This document shows, one piece after another, positions 1 to 7,301 of a DNA stretch of 64,000 nucleotides. The first letter of the stretch is position 1, and each line of letters opens with the position of its first letter. The notes beneath the pieces are model-generated. The model did no database searches. It saw only the letters and a list, made by a program, of their open reading frames with translations, and was not told the origin of the DNA. Origin of the DNA: Paraburkholderia piptadeniae (lineage in GTDB: Bacteria; Pseudomonadota; Gammaproteobacteria; Burkholderiales; Burkholderiaceae); contig NZ_CYGY02000017.1 of assembly GCF_900007165.1 (NCBI RefSeq), forward strand, positions 124,001-188,000, read 5' to 3'. The translations under genes and the position numbers were made by a program.

Positions 1-1
1 C

Positions 2-736
2 ACCGCGGGCACGGGCAGCGAAGTGGCTCGCGGCGCGATCGTGATCCTCGACGACGGGCGCAAGCTCGGGTTTCACTCATGGCATCTGCTGCCGAAGGCG
101 GCCATCTGCGATCCCGGTCTCACGCTCGGCTTGCCCGCGACGCTCACGGCCGCGACGGGCATGGACGCGATCGCGCATTGCATCGAGACGTTTCTCGCGC
201 CGTCGTTCAATCCGCCCGCCGATGGCATCGCGCTCGACGGGCTGGAGCGCGCGTGGGCGAACATCGAGTTCGCGACGCACGACGGCCAGAACCGCGATGC
301 GCGCCTGCACATGATGAGCGCGTCGATGCAGGGTGCGATGGCTTTCCAGAAGGGGCTCGGCTGCGTGCACTCGCTGTCGCATCCGCTCGGCGGCGTGCCT
401 GTGAACGGGCGCACGTCGCTGCATCACGGCACGCTGAACGCAGTCGTGCTGCCCGCTGTGCTGCGCTTCAACGAAAGTGCGGAGACGGTCGTCGCGAATC
501 GGCGCTATGCCCGGATGCGGCGCGTGATGAACCTGCCGGACAATGCCGATCTCGCGCAGGCGCTGCACGACATGACAGCGCGCCTCGGGCTGCCGACGGG
601 TCTCAGGCAAATGGGCGTCGACGAAAGCGTGTTCGACAAGGTGATCAAGGGCGCGCTCGCCGATCATTGTCATAAGACGAACCCGCGCGAAGCGACGGCC
701 GACGACTATCGCCGGATGCTGATCGAGTCGATGTAA
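2..736 (+). CDS. Iron-containing alcohol dehydrogenase, 3' part (5' end outside window)
   Basis: This is the C-terminal part, about 244 residues, of a group III iron-dependent alcohol dehydrogenase; the start lies upstream of the window. The frame is open from base 2 and reads [13 protein letters not shown], the NAD(P)-binding segment of the family. The metal-ligand histidines appear in [21 protein letters not shown] and [12 protein letters not shown]. Family members reduce or oxidise primary alcohols or semialdehydes using Fe or Zn; the substrate cannot be deduced here. It is followed after 31 bases by a thioesterase and then a liv-type transporter on the same strand, so it probably belongs to a catabolic operon for a carboxylate or an amino-acid-like compound. 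Confidence 0.88.
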   Translation, partial: TAGTGSEVARGAIVILDDGRKLGFHSWHLLPKAAICDPGLTLGLPATLTAATGMDAIAHCIETFLAPSFNPPADGIALDGLERAWANIEFATHDGQNRDARLHMMSASMQGAMAFQKGLGCVHSLSHPLGGVPVNGRTSLHHGTLNAVVLPAVLRFNESAETVVANRRYARMRRVMNLPDNADLAQALHDMTARLGLPTGLRQMGVDESVFDKVIKGALADHCHKTNPREATADDYRRMLIESM

Positions 737-767
737 GCGCGCCACTTTTACGCCTGAAGCACACGAC

Positions 768-1247
768 ATGAACAGACCGGCTCCCGCGGCGCGCGCCGCC
801 TATCCGCACTTCCTCGCCATCGGCACGCGCTGGATGGACAACGACGTCTACGGTCACGTGAACAACGTCGTCTACTACAGCTACTTCGATACCGTCGTGA
901 ACGAGTATCTGATCCGCGCGGGCGCGCTCGATATCGAGCACAGCACGACGATCGGACTCGTCGTCGAGACGCAGTGCAACTACTTCGCGCCGCTCGCGTT
1001 TCCGGATCGCGTCGACGCGGGACTGCGCGTCGTGCGACTCGGCACATCGAGCGTGCGCTACGAAGTGGGTCTCTTCAGGGAAGGCGACGACGCGCCCGCC
1101 GCGCAAGGGCATTTCGTGCATGTCTACGTGGATCGCGAAACGCGTAGACCCGTCGCTCTGCCCGAGAAGCTGCGCGCCGCGCTCGAACCGCTCGTCGTGC
1201 CCGTCGTGCCCGTCGTGCATAACGTGCATAACGCGCAGGCGGACTGA
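768..1247 (+). CDS. Acyl-CoA thioesterase, 4HBT/hotdog fold
   Basis: This is a 159-residue single-domain hotdog protein. The active-site motif [20 protein letters not shown] at about residues 22-41 is characteristic of the 4-hydroxybenzoyl-CoA thioesterase/YbgC group, which hydrolyses acyl-CoA in the cytoplasm. The length is slightly above the usual 130-150 because of a C-terminal tail with a short repeat (VVPVVPVV). It lies between the dehydrogenase and livH, with only three bases before livH, so co-transcription is likely. The acyl group is unknown. A second member of the same fold occurs at 56921. Confidence 0.85.
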   Translation: MNRPAPAARAAYPHFLAIGTRWMDNDVYGHVNNVVYYSYFDTVVNEYLIRAGALDIEHSTTIGLVVETQCNYFAPLAFPDRVDAGLRVVRLGTSSVRYEVGLFREGDDAPAAQGHFVHVYVDRETRRPVALPEKLRAALEPLVVPVVPVVHNVHNAQAD

Positions 1248-1250
1248 CGC

Positions 1251-2213
1251 GTGCAGTCGTTCGTCATCGATGCGCTGAACGGCATCAGCTACGGGCTGCT
1301 GCTGTTCATGCTGTCGGCGGGGCTGACGCTGATCTTCAGCATGCTCGGCGTGCTGAACTTCGCGCATGCGAGCTTCTACATGCTGGGCGCGTATGTCGGC
1401 TTTTCCGTCGCGGCGCGCGCGGGGTTCTGGTGGGCGCTCGTCGTGGCGCCGCTCGCCGTCGGGCTGATGGGCGCGGCGCTCGAGCGCTGGCTGCTTCGGC
1501 GCGTGCGGCCGCACGGACATCTCGCGGAACTGCTGCTGACTTTCGGCGCGGCGTATCTGATCGGCGAAGGCGTGAAGCTCGTCTGGGGCTTGCAGGCGTT
1601 CAACGCCGTCGTGCCCAAGGCGCTCGATGGTCCCTTGTTCGACGTGTACGGCATTGCATTCTCGCGCTATCGCGCGTTCATGATGGCCGTGGCCGTCGCG
1701 ATGCTCGTCGCGTTGCATGCGGTGCTGCGCGTGTCGAAAGCGGGCCTCGTCGTGCGCGCGGCGCTCACGCATCCCGATGCCGTCGAGGCGCTCGGCCACG
1801 ACGTGCCGCGCGTGTTCACCGGCGTGTTCGCGGCGGGCACCGCGCTCGCGGCGCTGGCGGGCGTGATCGGCGCGCCGCTCTTCGTGCTCGAGCCGGCGAT
1901 GGCGGAATCGGTCGGCTCGATCGTGTTCGTCGTCGTCGTGATGGGTGGACTGGGCTCGCTCGGTGGCGCGCTCGTCGCGTCGCTCGCGATCGGCTGGGTG
2001 CAGACCCTGGCCGTCGCGAGCGACCTTTCGCTCGGCGATCTGCTCGGTGTTCTGCCTGGTGTTCGGCCTGGCGAACATGACGGCACGCTGCCCGCCGCAT
2101 GGAGCGCGCTGACCGTCGCGCGACTCGCACCGCTCGTGCCGTATCTGCTGCTCGTCGCGATGCTCGCCGTGCGGTCGCGCGGACTCTTCGGACAGCGCGA
2201 AGACGATGCATAA
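1251..2213 (+). CDS. Branched-chain amino-acid type ABC transporter permease (LivH-like)
   Basis: This is a 320-residue inner-membrane permease with about eight hydrophobic segments. LNFAHASFYMLGAYVG near residues 34-49 is the LivH signature. The start is GTG at 1251, three bases after the thioesterase stop; no better ATG starts the conserved N-terminus. The segment GVLPGVRPGEHDGTLPAAWS near residues 266-285 looks longer and more hydrophilic than the usual loop before the last membrane span. It pairs with LivM to form the channel of a HAAT-family importer. No periplasmic binding protein is encoded in the visible part of the operon; it may lie upstream. Confidence 0.9.
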   Translation: MQSFVIDALNGISYGLLLFMLSAGLTLIFSMLGVLNFAHASFYMLGAYVGFSVAARAGFWWALVVAPLAVGLMGAALERWLLRRVRPHGHLAELLLTFGAAYLIGEGVKLVWGLQAFNAVVPKALDGPLFDVYGIAFSRYRAFMMAVAVAMLVALHAVLRVSKAGLVVRAALTHPDAVEALGHDVPRVFTGVFAAGTALAALAGVIGAPLFVLEPAMAESVGSIVFVVVVMGGLGSLGGALVASLAIGWVQTLAVASDLSLGDLLGVLPGVRPGEHDGTLPAAWSALTVARLAPLVPYLLLVAMLAVRSRGLFGQREDDA

Positions 2214-3456
2214 CGTCAACGATGCGCCACGTTCTTCGCCGCGCGTGCTGCGTTGGCGCGCCATCGTGCCATGGGCCGCGCTCGCGTTGCTGCTTGTCGT
2301 GCCGCCTTGCATGTCGACGCAAAGCTGGCTCGTCGCGTGGCTCGCGCAGACAGCGTCGATGATCGTGTTCGCGCTCTCGTACAACCTGCTGCTCGGCGGC
2401 GCGGGACTGCTGTCGTTCGGGCATGCGGCATCGTCGGGCATCGGCGCGCTGATCGCGGCGCATCTGTTCAATCGGATCGGCGTGCCTTTGCTGGTTTTGC
2501 CATTGCTGGGCGGCATCGGCGGCGCACTGTTCGGCGCGTTGTACGGCCTCGTCGCGACGCGCCGCGCAGGCACCACGTTCGCGATGATCACGCTCGGCAT
2601 CGGCGAACTCGTCGCGGCTGCCGCGTGGACCTTGCCGGACTGGTTCGGCGGCGAAGCGGGCGTCGCGATCGATCGCACGGCAGGCGTCGCGGTGCAGGGC
2701 TTCACATTCGGACCCCCGCGGGAAGCGTATGCGCTCATTGCGCTATGGTGCGCGCTTTCCGTGCTCGCGATGTACGCGCTGTCGCGCACGCCGTTCATGC
2801 GGCTCGCGCATGCCGTGCGCGACAACCCGGTGCGCGCGGCGGCCATCGGCTGCTTTCCGCGGCGCGTGCGTTACGAGGTCGTCGTGTGGTCGTCGTTCTT
2901 CGCGGGCATCGCAGGCACGCTCGGGCTGATCAATGTCGAGCTCGTATCGACGGAAAGCGTCGGCATGCTGCGCTCGGGCTCGGTGCTGATCGCGACGGTG
3001 ATCGGCGGCAGCAGTGCGTTCTTCGGGCCTGTCGCGGGTGCCGTCGTGCTGACGTTTTTCAGCGTCGTCGTCGCGAGCGCGACGCGCGCATGGCTTCTGT
3101 ATCTCGGGCTGTTCTTCGTCGTCGTGGTGATGGCTGCGCCCGATGGCATCGCGGGATGGTTGCAGCGCCAGGCGGCCCGTTTCGCGCAAGACGGCTGGCG
3201 TGCGTCGCTGCCGTCCCTCGTCGTGCGAGTGGCGAGCGCATGCGCGTGGTCGCTCGCGATCGTGCTGTGCGTGCAATGGGCATACGCGCGACGCTTCGGC
3301 ACGGAAGAACAGGCGGCGTTCTTCTCGACGATCGATTTCACGTGGCTGGCAATCGGCGTGCTGTGTCTCGCCGCGATCGGCTGGCTCGCGATGAACATCG
3401 CGCAGCGCTTCGAAAGAAGGACTTCTGCCGATGCCCGCACAGGAGTCCGCACATGA
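2206..3456 (+). CDS. Branched-chain amino-acid type ABC transporter permease (LivM-like)
   Basis: This is a 416-residue inner-membrane permease starting at ATG 2206, overlapping livH by eight bases, which implies translational coupling. FALSYNLLLGGAGLLSFGHA near residues 51-70 is the LivM signature. After the conserved core (to about residue 310) comes an extra C-terminal section with two further predicted membrane spans (about residues 340-360 and 373-393), absent from LivM proteins of about 320 residues. It overlaps the next gene by four bases. Substrate unknown; amino acids, amides or aromatic carboxylates are all transported by this family. Confidence 0.9.
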   Translation: MHNVNDAPRSSPRVLRWRAIVPWAALALLLVVPPCMSTQSWLVAWLAQTASMIVFALSYNLLLGGAGLLSFGHAASSGIGALIAAHLFNRIGVPLLVLPLLGGIGGALFGALYGLVATRRAGTTFAMITLGIGELVAAAAWTLPDWFGGEAGVAIDRTAGVAVQGFTFGPPREAYALIALWCALSVLAMYALSRTPFMRLAHAVRDNPVRAAAIGCFPRRVRYEVVVWSSFFAGIAGTLGLINVELVSTESVGMLRSGSVLIATVIGGSSAFFGPVAGAVVLTFFSVVVASATRAWLLYLGLFFVVVVMAAPDGIAGWLQRQAARFAQDGWRASLPSLVVRVASACAWSLAIVLCVQWAYARRFGTEEQAAFFSTIDFTWLAIGVLCLAAIGWLAMNIAQRFERRTSADARTGVRT

Positions 3457-4214
3457 TTCCCGCGATCGCGGTGTGCGGCATCGAAAAGCGCTTCGGCGCA
3501 ACGCGCATTTTGCGCGGCGTCGATCTGTCGATCGAGCCGCACGAACGTCATGCGCTGATCGGGCCGAACGGCGCGGGCAAATCGACGCTCTTCAATCTGA
3601 TCGCGGGCGCAAAGCGGCCGAGCGCCGGGCGCATCGAACTGTACGGCGCCGACATCACACGTCTCGCGCCCGCGGCGATCTGCCGGCGCGGTCTCGCGCG
3701 CAGTTTCCAGACGACGAGTTTCTTCGCGAAGCTCAGCGTGTTCGACAACCTGCGCTGCGCCGCGCAGATCGCGAATCGCGACCGTGCGCGCTGGTGGCAG
3801 CGCTTCACCGTCACGCGCGCCGCCGATGCGCACGCCGAAGAAGTGCTCGATGCCGTTGCGCTCGGCGCGCGGCGCGACGCGATCGCGGGCACGCTGAGCT
3901 ACGCGGAACAGCGCGCGCTCGATCTCGGGCTCGCGCTTGCGAGCGGCGCACACATATTGCTGCTCGATGAACCGACGGCGGGCATGAATCGCGCGGAGGC
4001 AGCGCGCGCTGTCGAGCTGATCCGCGTCGCGACGGCGGGTCGCACGCTGCTGATGGTTGAGCACGACATGGATGTCGTGTTCGGACTCGCGGATCGCATC
4101 AGCGTGCTCGTGCAAGGGCAGGTGATCGCGACGGGCACGCCGGACGCGATCCGCGCCGATTCCGCTGTGCGCGCCGCGTACCTCGGCAGCGTGCTGTCAG
4201 GAGGCGCGCGATGA
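3453..4214 (+). CDS. Branched-chain amino-acid type ABC transporter ATP-binding protein (LivG-like)
   Basis: This is a 253-residue ATPase beginning MIPAIAVCGIEKRFG; the ATG at 3453 overlaps the livM stop. Walker A is GPNGAGKST (residues 37-45), intact. The signature region reads LSYAEQRALDL in place of the classical LSGGQ; LSY-G/A-Q variants are normal for LivG. Walker B is ILLLDEPTAGM, and the switch histidine is in LLMVEHDMDVVFGLAD. It forms the ATPase heterodimer with the LivF-like product of the next gene and drives import through LivH/LivM. Confidence 0.93.
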   Translation: MIPAIAVCGIEKRFGATRILRGVDLSIEPHERHALIGPNGAGKSTLFNLIAGAKRPSAGRIELYGADITRLAPAAICRRGLARSFQTTSFFAKLSVFDNLRCAAQIANRDRARWWQRFTVTRAADAHAEEVLDAVALGARRDAIAGTLSYAEQRALDLGLALASGAHILLLDEPTAGMNRAEAARAVELIRVATAGRTLLMVEHDMDVVFGLADRISVLVQGQVIATGTPDAIRADSAVRAAYLGSVLSGGAR

Positions 4215-4924
4215 CCGCGTTGCTGGCGATGCGCGACCTGTGCGCGTGGTATGGCGCGAGCCAGGTGCTGCGTGGCGTGAACCTGCATATCGAAGCGGGC
4301 GAGGCCGTCGCGCTCGCGGGCCGCAACGGCTCGGGTCGCTCGACGCTCGCGAAGGCGATCATGGGCTTTGTGCGTACGCAGGGCGCGATCGAGTTTGCGG
4401 GTCGATCGCTCGCGGGACGGCGCGCGTTCGAAATCGCGCGGCTCGGCATTGGCTACGTGCCCGAGCAGCGCGATGTGTTTCCGACGCTCTCCGTGCGCGA
4501 GAATCTGCAGCTCGGCCTGAAGCCGCGCGGCAAGCAGCGTGCGGCCCGCTTCACGCCCGACGATGCCTATGCGTTGTTTCCCGCGTTGCGCGAACGTGCG
4601 CGCACGAAGGCGAGCGCACTGTCGGGCGGCGAGCAGCAGATGCTGTCGGTTGCGCGTGCATTGCTTGGCGATCCCGATCTCGTCGTGATCGACGAGCCGA
4701 CGGAAGGGCTCGCGGGCCTGGTCGTCGAGCAGCTTGCGGCCGCGTTGAAGCTGTTGCGCGAGCGCGGCGTCGCGATGCTGCTGATCGAACAGCGGCTCGT
4801 GATCGCTGACCGGCTCGCGAGCCGCGTCGCCGTGATGGGGCATGGCGAAATCGTGTTCGACGGGTCGCCCGATATGTTTCGCCAGCGTCCCGACGTGATG
4901 CACGAATGGCTGGGCGTGGGCTGA
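4211..4924 (+). CDS. Branched-chain amino-acid type ABC transporter ATP-binding protein (LivF-like), Walker A Lys replaced by Arg
   Basis: This is a 237-residue ATPase, start ATG 4211 overlapping livG by four bases. It aligns with LivF throughout: GRNGSGRST (residues 37-45), FPTLSVRENLQLG (Q-loop region), LSGGEQQMLSVARAL signature and LVVIDEPTEGL Walker B. The Walker A lysine is replaced by arginine (codon CGC at 4337-4339). That lysine contacts the ATP phosphates in nearly all ABC ATPases. I recall GRNGSGRST in some Burkholderiales LivF proteins, so this may be a lineage trait rather than a damaged gene. The switch position reads LLIEQRLVIADRLA, with Gln where many ABC proteins have His. It is the last gene of the operon. 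Confidence 0.92.
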   Translation: MTALLAMRDLCAWYGASQVLRGVNLHIEAGEAVALAGRNGSGRSTLAKAIMGFVRTQGAIEFAGRSLAGRRAFEIARLGIGYVPEQRDVFPTLSVRENLQLGLKPRGKQRAARFTPDDAYALFPALRERARTKASALSGGEQQMLSVARALLGDPDLVVIDEPTEGLAGLVVEQLAAALKLLRERGVAMLLIEQRLVIADRLASRVAVMGHGEIVFDGSPDMFRQRPDVMHEWLGVG

Positions 4925-5121
4925 AGCGCGTACTTTCCTGTTTGACTCATACGTTCAAGGCTGCGCAAAGGACCTTGTGGCAACGTCGTGCGGCCGATCT
5001 ATTGCGTTAATCACGCGCTCGCGCTTGGTGAGCGTCCTCCAGAAATCTTGTCGTCAGCGCGCGGACAAACAAAGACGATCGTCGAAGGCGCATCGCCGAA
5101 CGAGCGGCAAGAGGAGGAGAC

Positions 5122-5244
5122 GTGAACGACGATAGACGCGCGCATCGCGACGCACGGGACACCTTCTACGCGATGCGGCTACGAGTGCGGGCGGCGTCCT
5201 GTGCGACACAGCAACCCACATTCACTACCGACATGCGGCGCTGA
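5122..5244 (+). CDS. Possible 40-residue small protein (weak)
   Basis: A GTG at 5122 is preceded by a near-perfect ribosome binding site (GAGGAGG ending six bases upstream) and opens a 40-codon frame ending in TGA at 5242. The product would be arginine-rich (begins MNDDRRAHRDARDTFY) with no recognised domain or membrane span. The strong ribosome binding site is the only positive evidence; arginine-rich frames arise easily in DNA of this composition. It lies alone between the liv operon and the repeat. Confidence 0.2.
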   Translation: MNDDRRAHRDARDTFYAMRLRVRAASCATQQPTFTTDMRR

Positions 5245-5389
5245 AATCTTCGATACCCTTAGCTGTGCCACACGCGCATGAAGCGTGTGAGGCGTTTAGC
5301 GAGAACGTTGGCAACGGACATAAGCCCGCACGCCGCCGCGCGAAGGATGGGGACGTTGAGAGCCCGTGGGTAATTGCCAAGCACTAGCG

Positions 5390-5560
5390 GTGTGAGCCCG
5401 CTTTCTTTTGCCTACTTTTCTTTGCGGCGGCAAAGAAAAGTAGGTGCCGCCCCGCACAGGGGCAACGCCCGCGCCGCGAGGCGCTAACGCGGATGCCAGC
5501 GAAAAAAGCAAAAAAACCAACAGCGTCGCGGACAAAAACCCAACCCGCGTCGCAGACAAA
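5390..5560. repeat. Burkholderia-type intergenic hairpin repeat
   Basis: The core is a perfect inverted repeat: CCTACTTTTCTTTGC (5411-5425) pairs with GCAAAGAAAAGTAGG (5430-5444) around a four-base loop GGCG. It is followed by the GC-rich string GTGCCGCCCCGCACAGGGGC, which carries its own short dyad, and by an A-rich tail. From memory, almost the same string recurs between genes in many Paraburkholderia genomes, where it is often mis-annotated as small hypothetical proteins read on the minus strand. The hairpin lies downstream of both flanking genes and could also serve as a transcript end for either one. Confidence 0.7.
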
Positions 5561-5567
5561 AAAACCA

Positions 5568-6374
5568 TCACCCCTTCGAATCCCTCTCCACGATCCACTC
5601 ATGCTTCGGATCGTTCTTGAAGTGCCACGTGCGCGTCGGTCCCGCCATCACATTCAGATAGTACGAGTCATAGCCATACGGCACGACGACGGGATGATAG
5701 CCGCGCGGCACCATCACGACATCGTGATCCTCGACGGCGAGCGATTCGTCGATATCGCGCTCATCCGTATAGACACGCTGAAACGCAAACCCTTGCGGCG
5801 GATTGAGCCGGTGATAGTACGTCTCTTCGAGCGAGCTTTCCGTCGGGATGTTGTCGGTGTCGTGCTTGTGCGGCGGATAGCTCGACGAGTGGCCGCCCGG
5901 CGTGCGCACTTCGACGACGAGCAGCGATTCCGCAGGCTCCGTTTGCGGAAGTATGTCGCATACGTAGCGCGTATTCGCGCCCTTGCCGCGCACCGAACGC
6001 TTCATCCGCGATGGCTCGATCAGACGCGCAGCGTAGTCGCCCTTCGCGGGCGCGCTGGCGACGCCGACTTCGGCATGCCGGTTCGCGCGGATCGTTGCAC
6101 GCGTGTTGGGCGGCAGATAGACCGCGACGGGCGCGCTGTCTTCGAACACGCTGTCGCGCGAGCCGAGAGCCGTCCACGTTTGCGCATCCGTTTCGACATC
6201 GACGGCGCCCGCCATCACGACGATGCACACTTCGCGCGACGCTTCGAGCACATGCACGACTTCGTTCGGCTCCATCCGGTACGCGGCGAAGCCGACATAC
6301 TTCCAGCCCGCCGTATCGGGCGTGACGCGCGCGATTGTCTGACCTTCACGTTGTGCTTTCACGAGCAAGCTCAT
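5568..6374 (-). CDS. iolB: 5-deoxy-glucuronate isomerase IolB
   Basis: This is a 268-residue cytoplasmic bicupin that converts 5-deoxy-D-glucuronate to 5-dehydro-2-deoxy-D-gluconate (DKG), the fourth step of inositol catabolism. Metal-ligand positions are visible in SSSYPPHKHDTD (about residues 168-179) and in LEETYYHR further on; the C-terminal segment PTRTWHFKNDPKHEWI is typical of IolB. The ATG at 6374 overlaps the iolE stop (ATGA), and the start MSLLVKAQREGQT matches the family length (about 270). It is the last gene of the minus-strand iol operon. Confidence 0.95.
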   Translation of the reverse strand: MSLLVKAQREGQTIARVTPDTAGWKYVGFAAYRMEPNEVVHVLEASREVCIVVMAGAVDVETDAQTWTALGSRDSVFEDSAPVAVYLPPNTRATIRANRHAEVGVASAPAKGDYAARLIEPSRMKRSVRGKGANTRYVCDILPQTEPAESLLVVEVRTPGGHSSSYPPHKHDTDNIPTESSLEETYYHRLNPPQGFAFQRVYTDERDIDESLAVEDHDVVMVPRGYHPVVVPYGYDSYYLNVMAGPTRTWHFKNDPKHEWIVERDSKG

Positions 6375-7291
6375 GCTGCCTCCTGTGCGACATCGAGGGG
6401 CGCATCGACGAGCGTGCGCAACGTGCGATACCCCTTCTGCGCATAAGCATACGACGGCGCGACGGCGGGGTCCTGCTCCGCTTCGACAACGAGCCAGCCA
6501 CGATAGCCATGCCGCTTGAGCGTATCGATGAGCGCGGGGAAATCGATGGCGCCGTCGCCCGGCACCGTGAACGCGCCCGCGATCACGGAATCGAGAAAGC
6601 TCCAGTTGCGATTGCGCGCGAGCTTCATCACGGCCGGGCGCACGTCCTTGCAATGCACGTGACGGACGCGACCGATATGTTTGTTCAGCACCGTCAGCGC
6701 ATCGCCGCCCGCGAACGTGATATGGCCCGCGTCGAACAGCAGGCCGACATCATCGCTCGTCAGCGCCATCAGGCGGTCGACGTCGGCAGGCGTTTCGACA
6801 TACGCGCCCATGTGATGGTGATACGCGACGCGCACGCCCTTGCTCAACGTGTAGCGCGCGAATTCATCGAGGCGCTTCGCGTACGTGTTCCATTGCTCGT
6901 CCGTGAAGAAGCGCGGACGCTGATAGAGCGGCAGAGGCGAGCCCTGTATCGTGTTGTGCACTTCGCCGTAGACCATCACGGTCGCGCCGTTTTTCGACAG
7001 CAGTTCCAGATGCGACTCGACGGCCTTGCATTCGTCTTCGATGCTGCGGCTGAAGTCGGCGAGCCGCCCCGAATACCAGCCGGAGACGAGCGACAGATCG
7101 TACTGCTTGAACAGCGCCTTCAGCGCCTCGTGCTCGCGCGGAAACTTGTTGCCGAGCTCGAACCCCTGATAGCCGATTTCGCGCCCTTCGGTGAGCGCGA
7201 CTTCGAGCGGCGTCTCGCCGCCAAGCGACGGCAGATCGTCGTTCATCCACGACAGCGGATTGATGCCGATGCGTACTTCGAACTGACTCAT
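6371..7291 (-). CDS. iolE: Myo-inosose-2 dehydratase IolE
   Basis: This is a 306-residue xylose-isomerase-like TIM barrel. It dehydrates 2-keto-myo-inositol (scyllo-inosose) to 3D-(3,5/4)-trihydroxycyclohexane-1,2-dione. The N-terminus VRIGINPLSWMNDDLPSLGG is the IolE hallmark. Metal-site residues occur in VAYHHHMGAYVETP, LLFDAGHITFAGG, VRHVHCKDVRP and WLVVEAEQDP. The length matches the family (about 300). It starts ten bases after the iolD stop and overlaps iolB by four bases, so it is translated within the same operon. Confidence 0.95.
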   Translation of the reverse strand: MSQFEVRIGINPLSWMNDDLPSLGGETPLEVALTEGREIGYQGFELGNKFPREHEALKALFKQYDLSLVSGWYSGRLADFSRSIEDECKAVESHLELLSKNGATVMVYGEVHNTIQGSPLPLYQRPRFFTDEQWNTYAKRLDEFARYTLSKGVRVAYHHHMGAYVETPADVDRLMALTSDDVGLLFDAGHITFAGGDALTVLNKHIGRVRHVHCKDVRPAVMKLARNRNWSFLDSVIAGAFTVPGDGAIDFPALIDTLKRHGYRGWLVVEAEQDPAVAPSYAYAQKGYRTLRTLVDAPLDVAQEAA

Positions 7292-7301
7292 GTGCGCTTC
7301 C

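Larger units (their letters stand above)
4925..5567. other. Intergenic region between the liv operon and iolB
   Basis: This is a stretch of 643 bases between two genes whose 3' ends face each other. It has no convincing conserved gene. It contains a weak 40-codon candidate frame (5122-5244) and, from about 5390 to 5560, the hairpin repeat described separately. Base composition becomes distinctly A-rich at 5495-5570. No clear rho-independent terminator for the liv operon was found directly after 4924. Confidence 0.6.

Noticed and set aside
645..2846. A long minus-strand open frame of more than 700 codons opposite the thioesterase and liv genes
   Set aside because: It is rich in Arg, His and Ala with no motifs and lies exactly opposite clear conserved genes; such frames are a by-product of high-GC codon use.
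5296..5598. A 100-codon minus-strand frame with hydrophobic stretches in the hairpin repeat
   Set aside because: It is the translation of an intergenic repeat; the apparent similarity among such proteins reflects the repeat, not selection for a protein.
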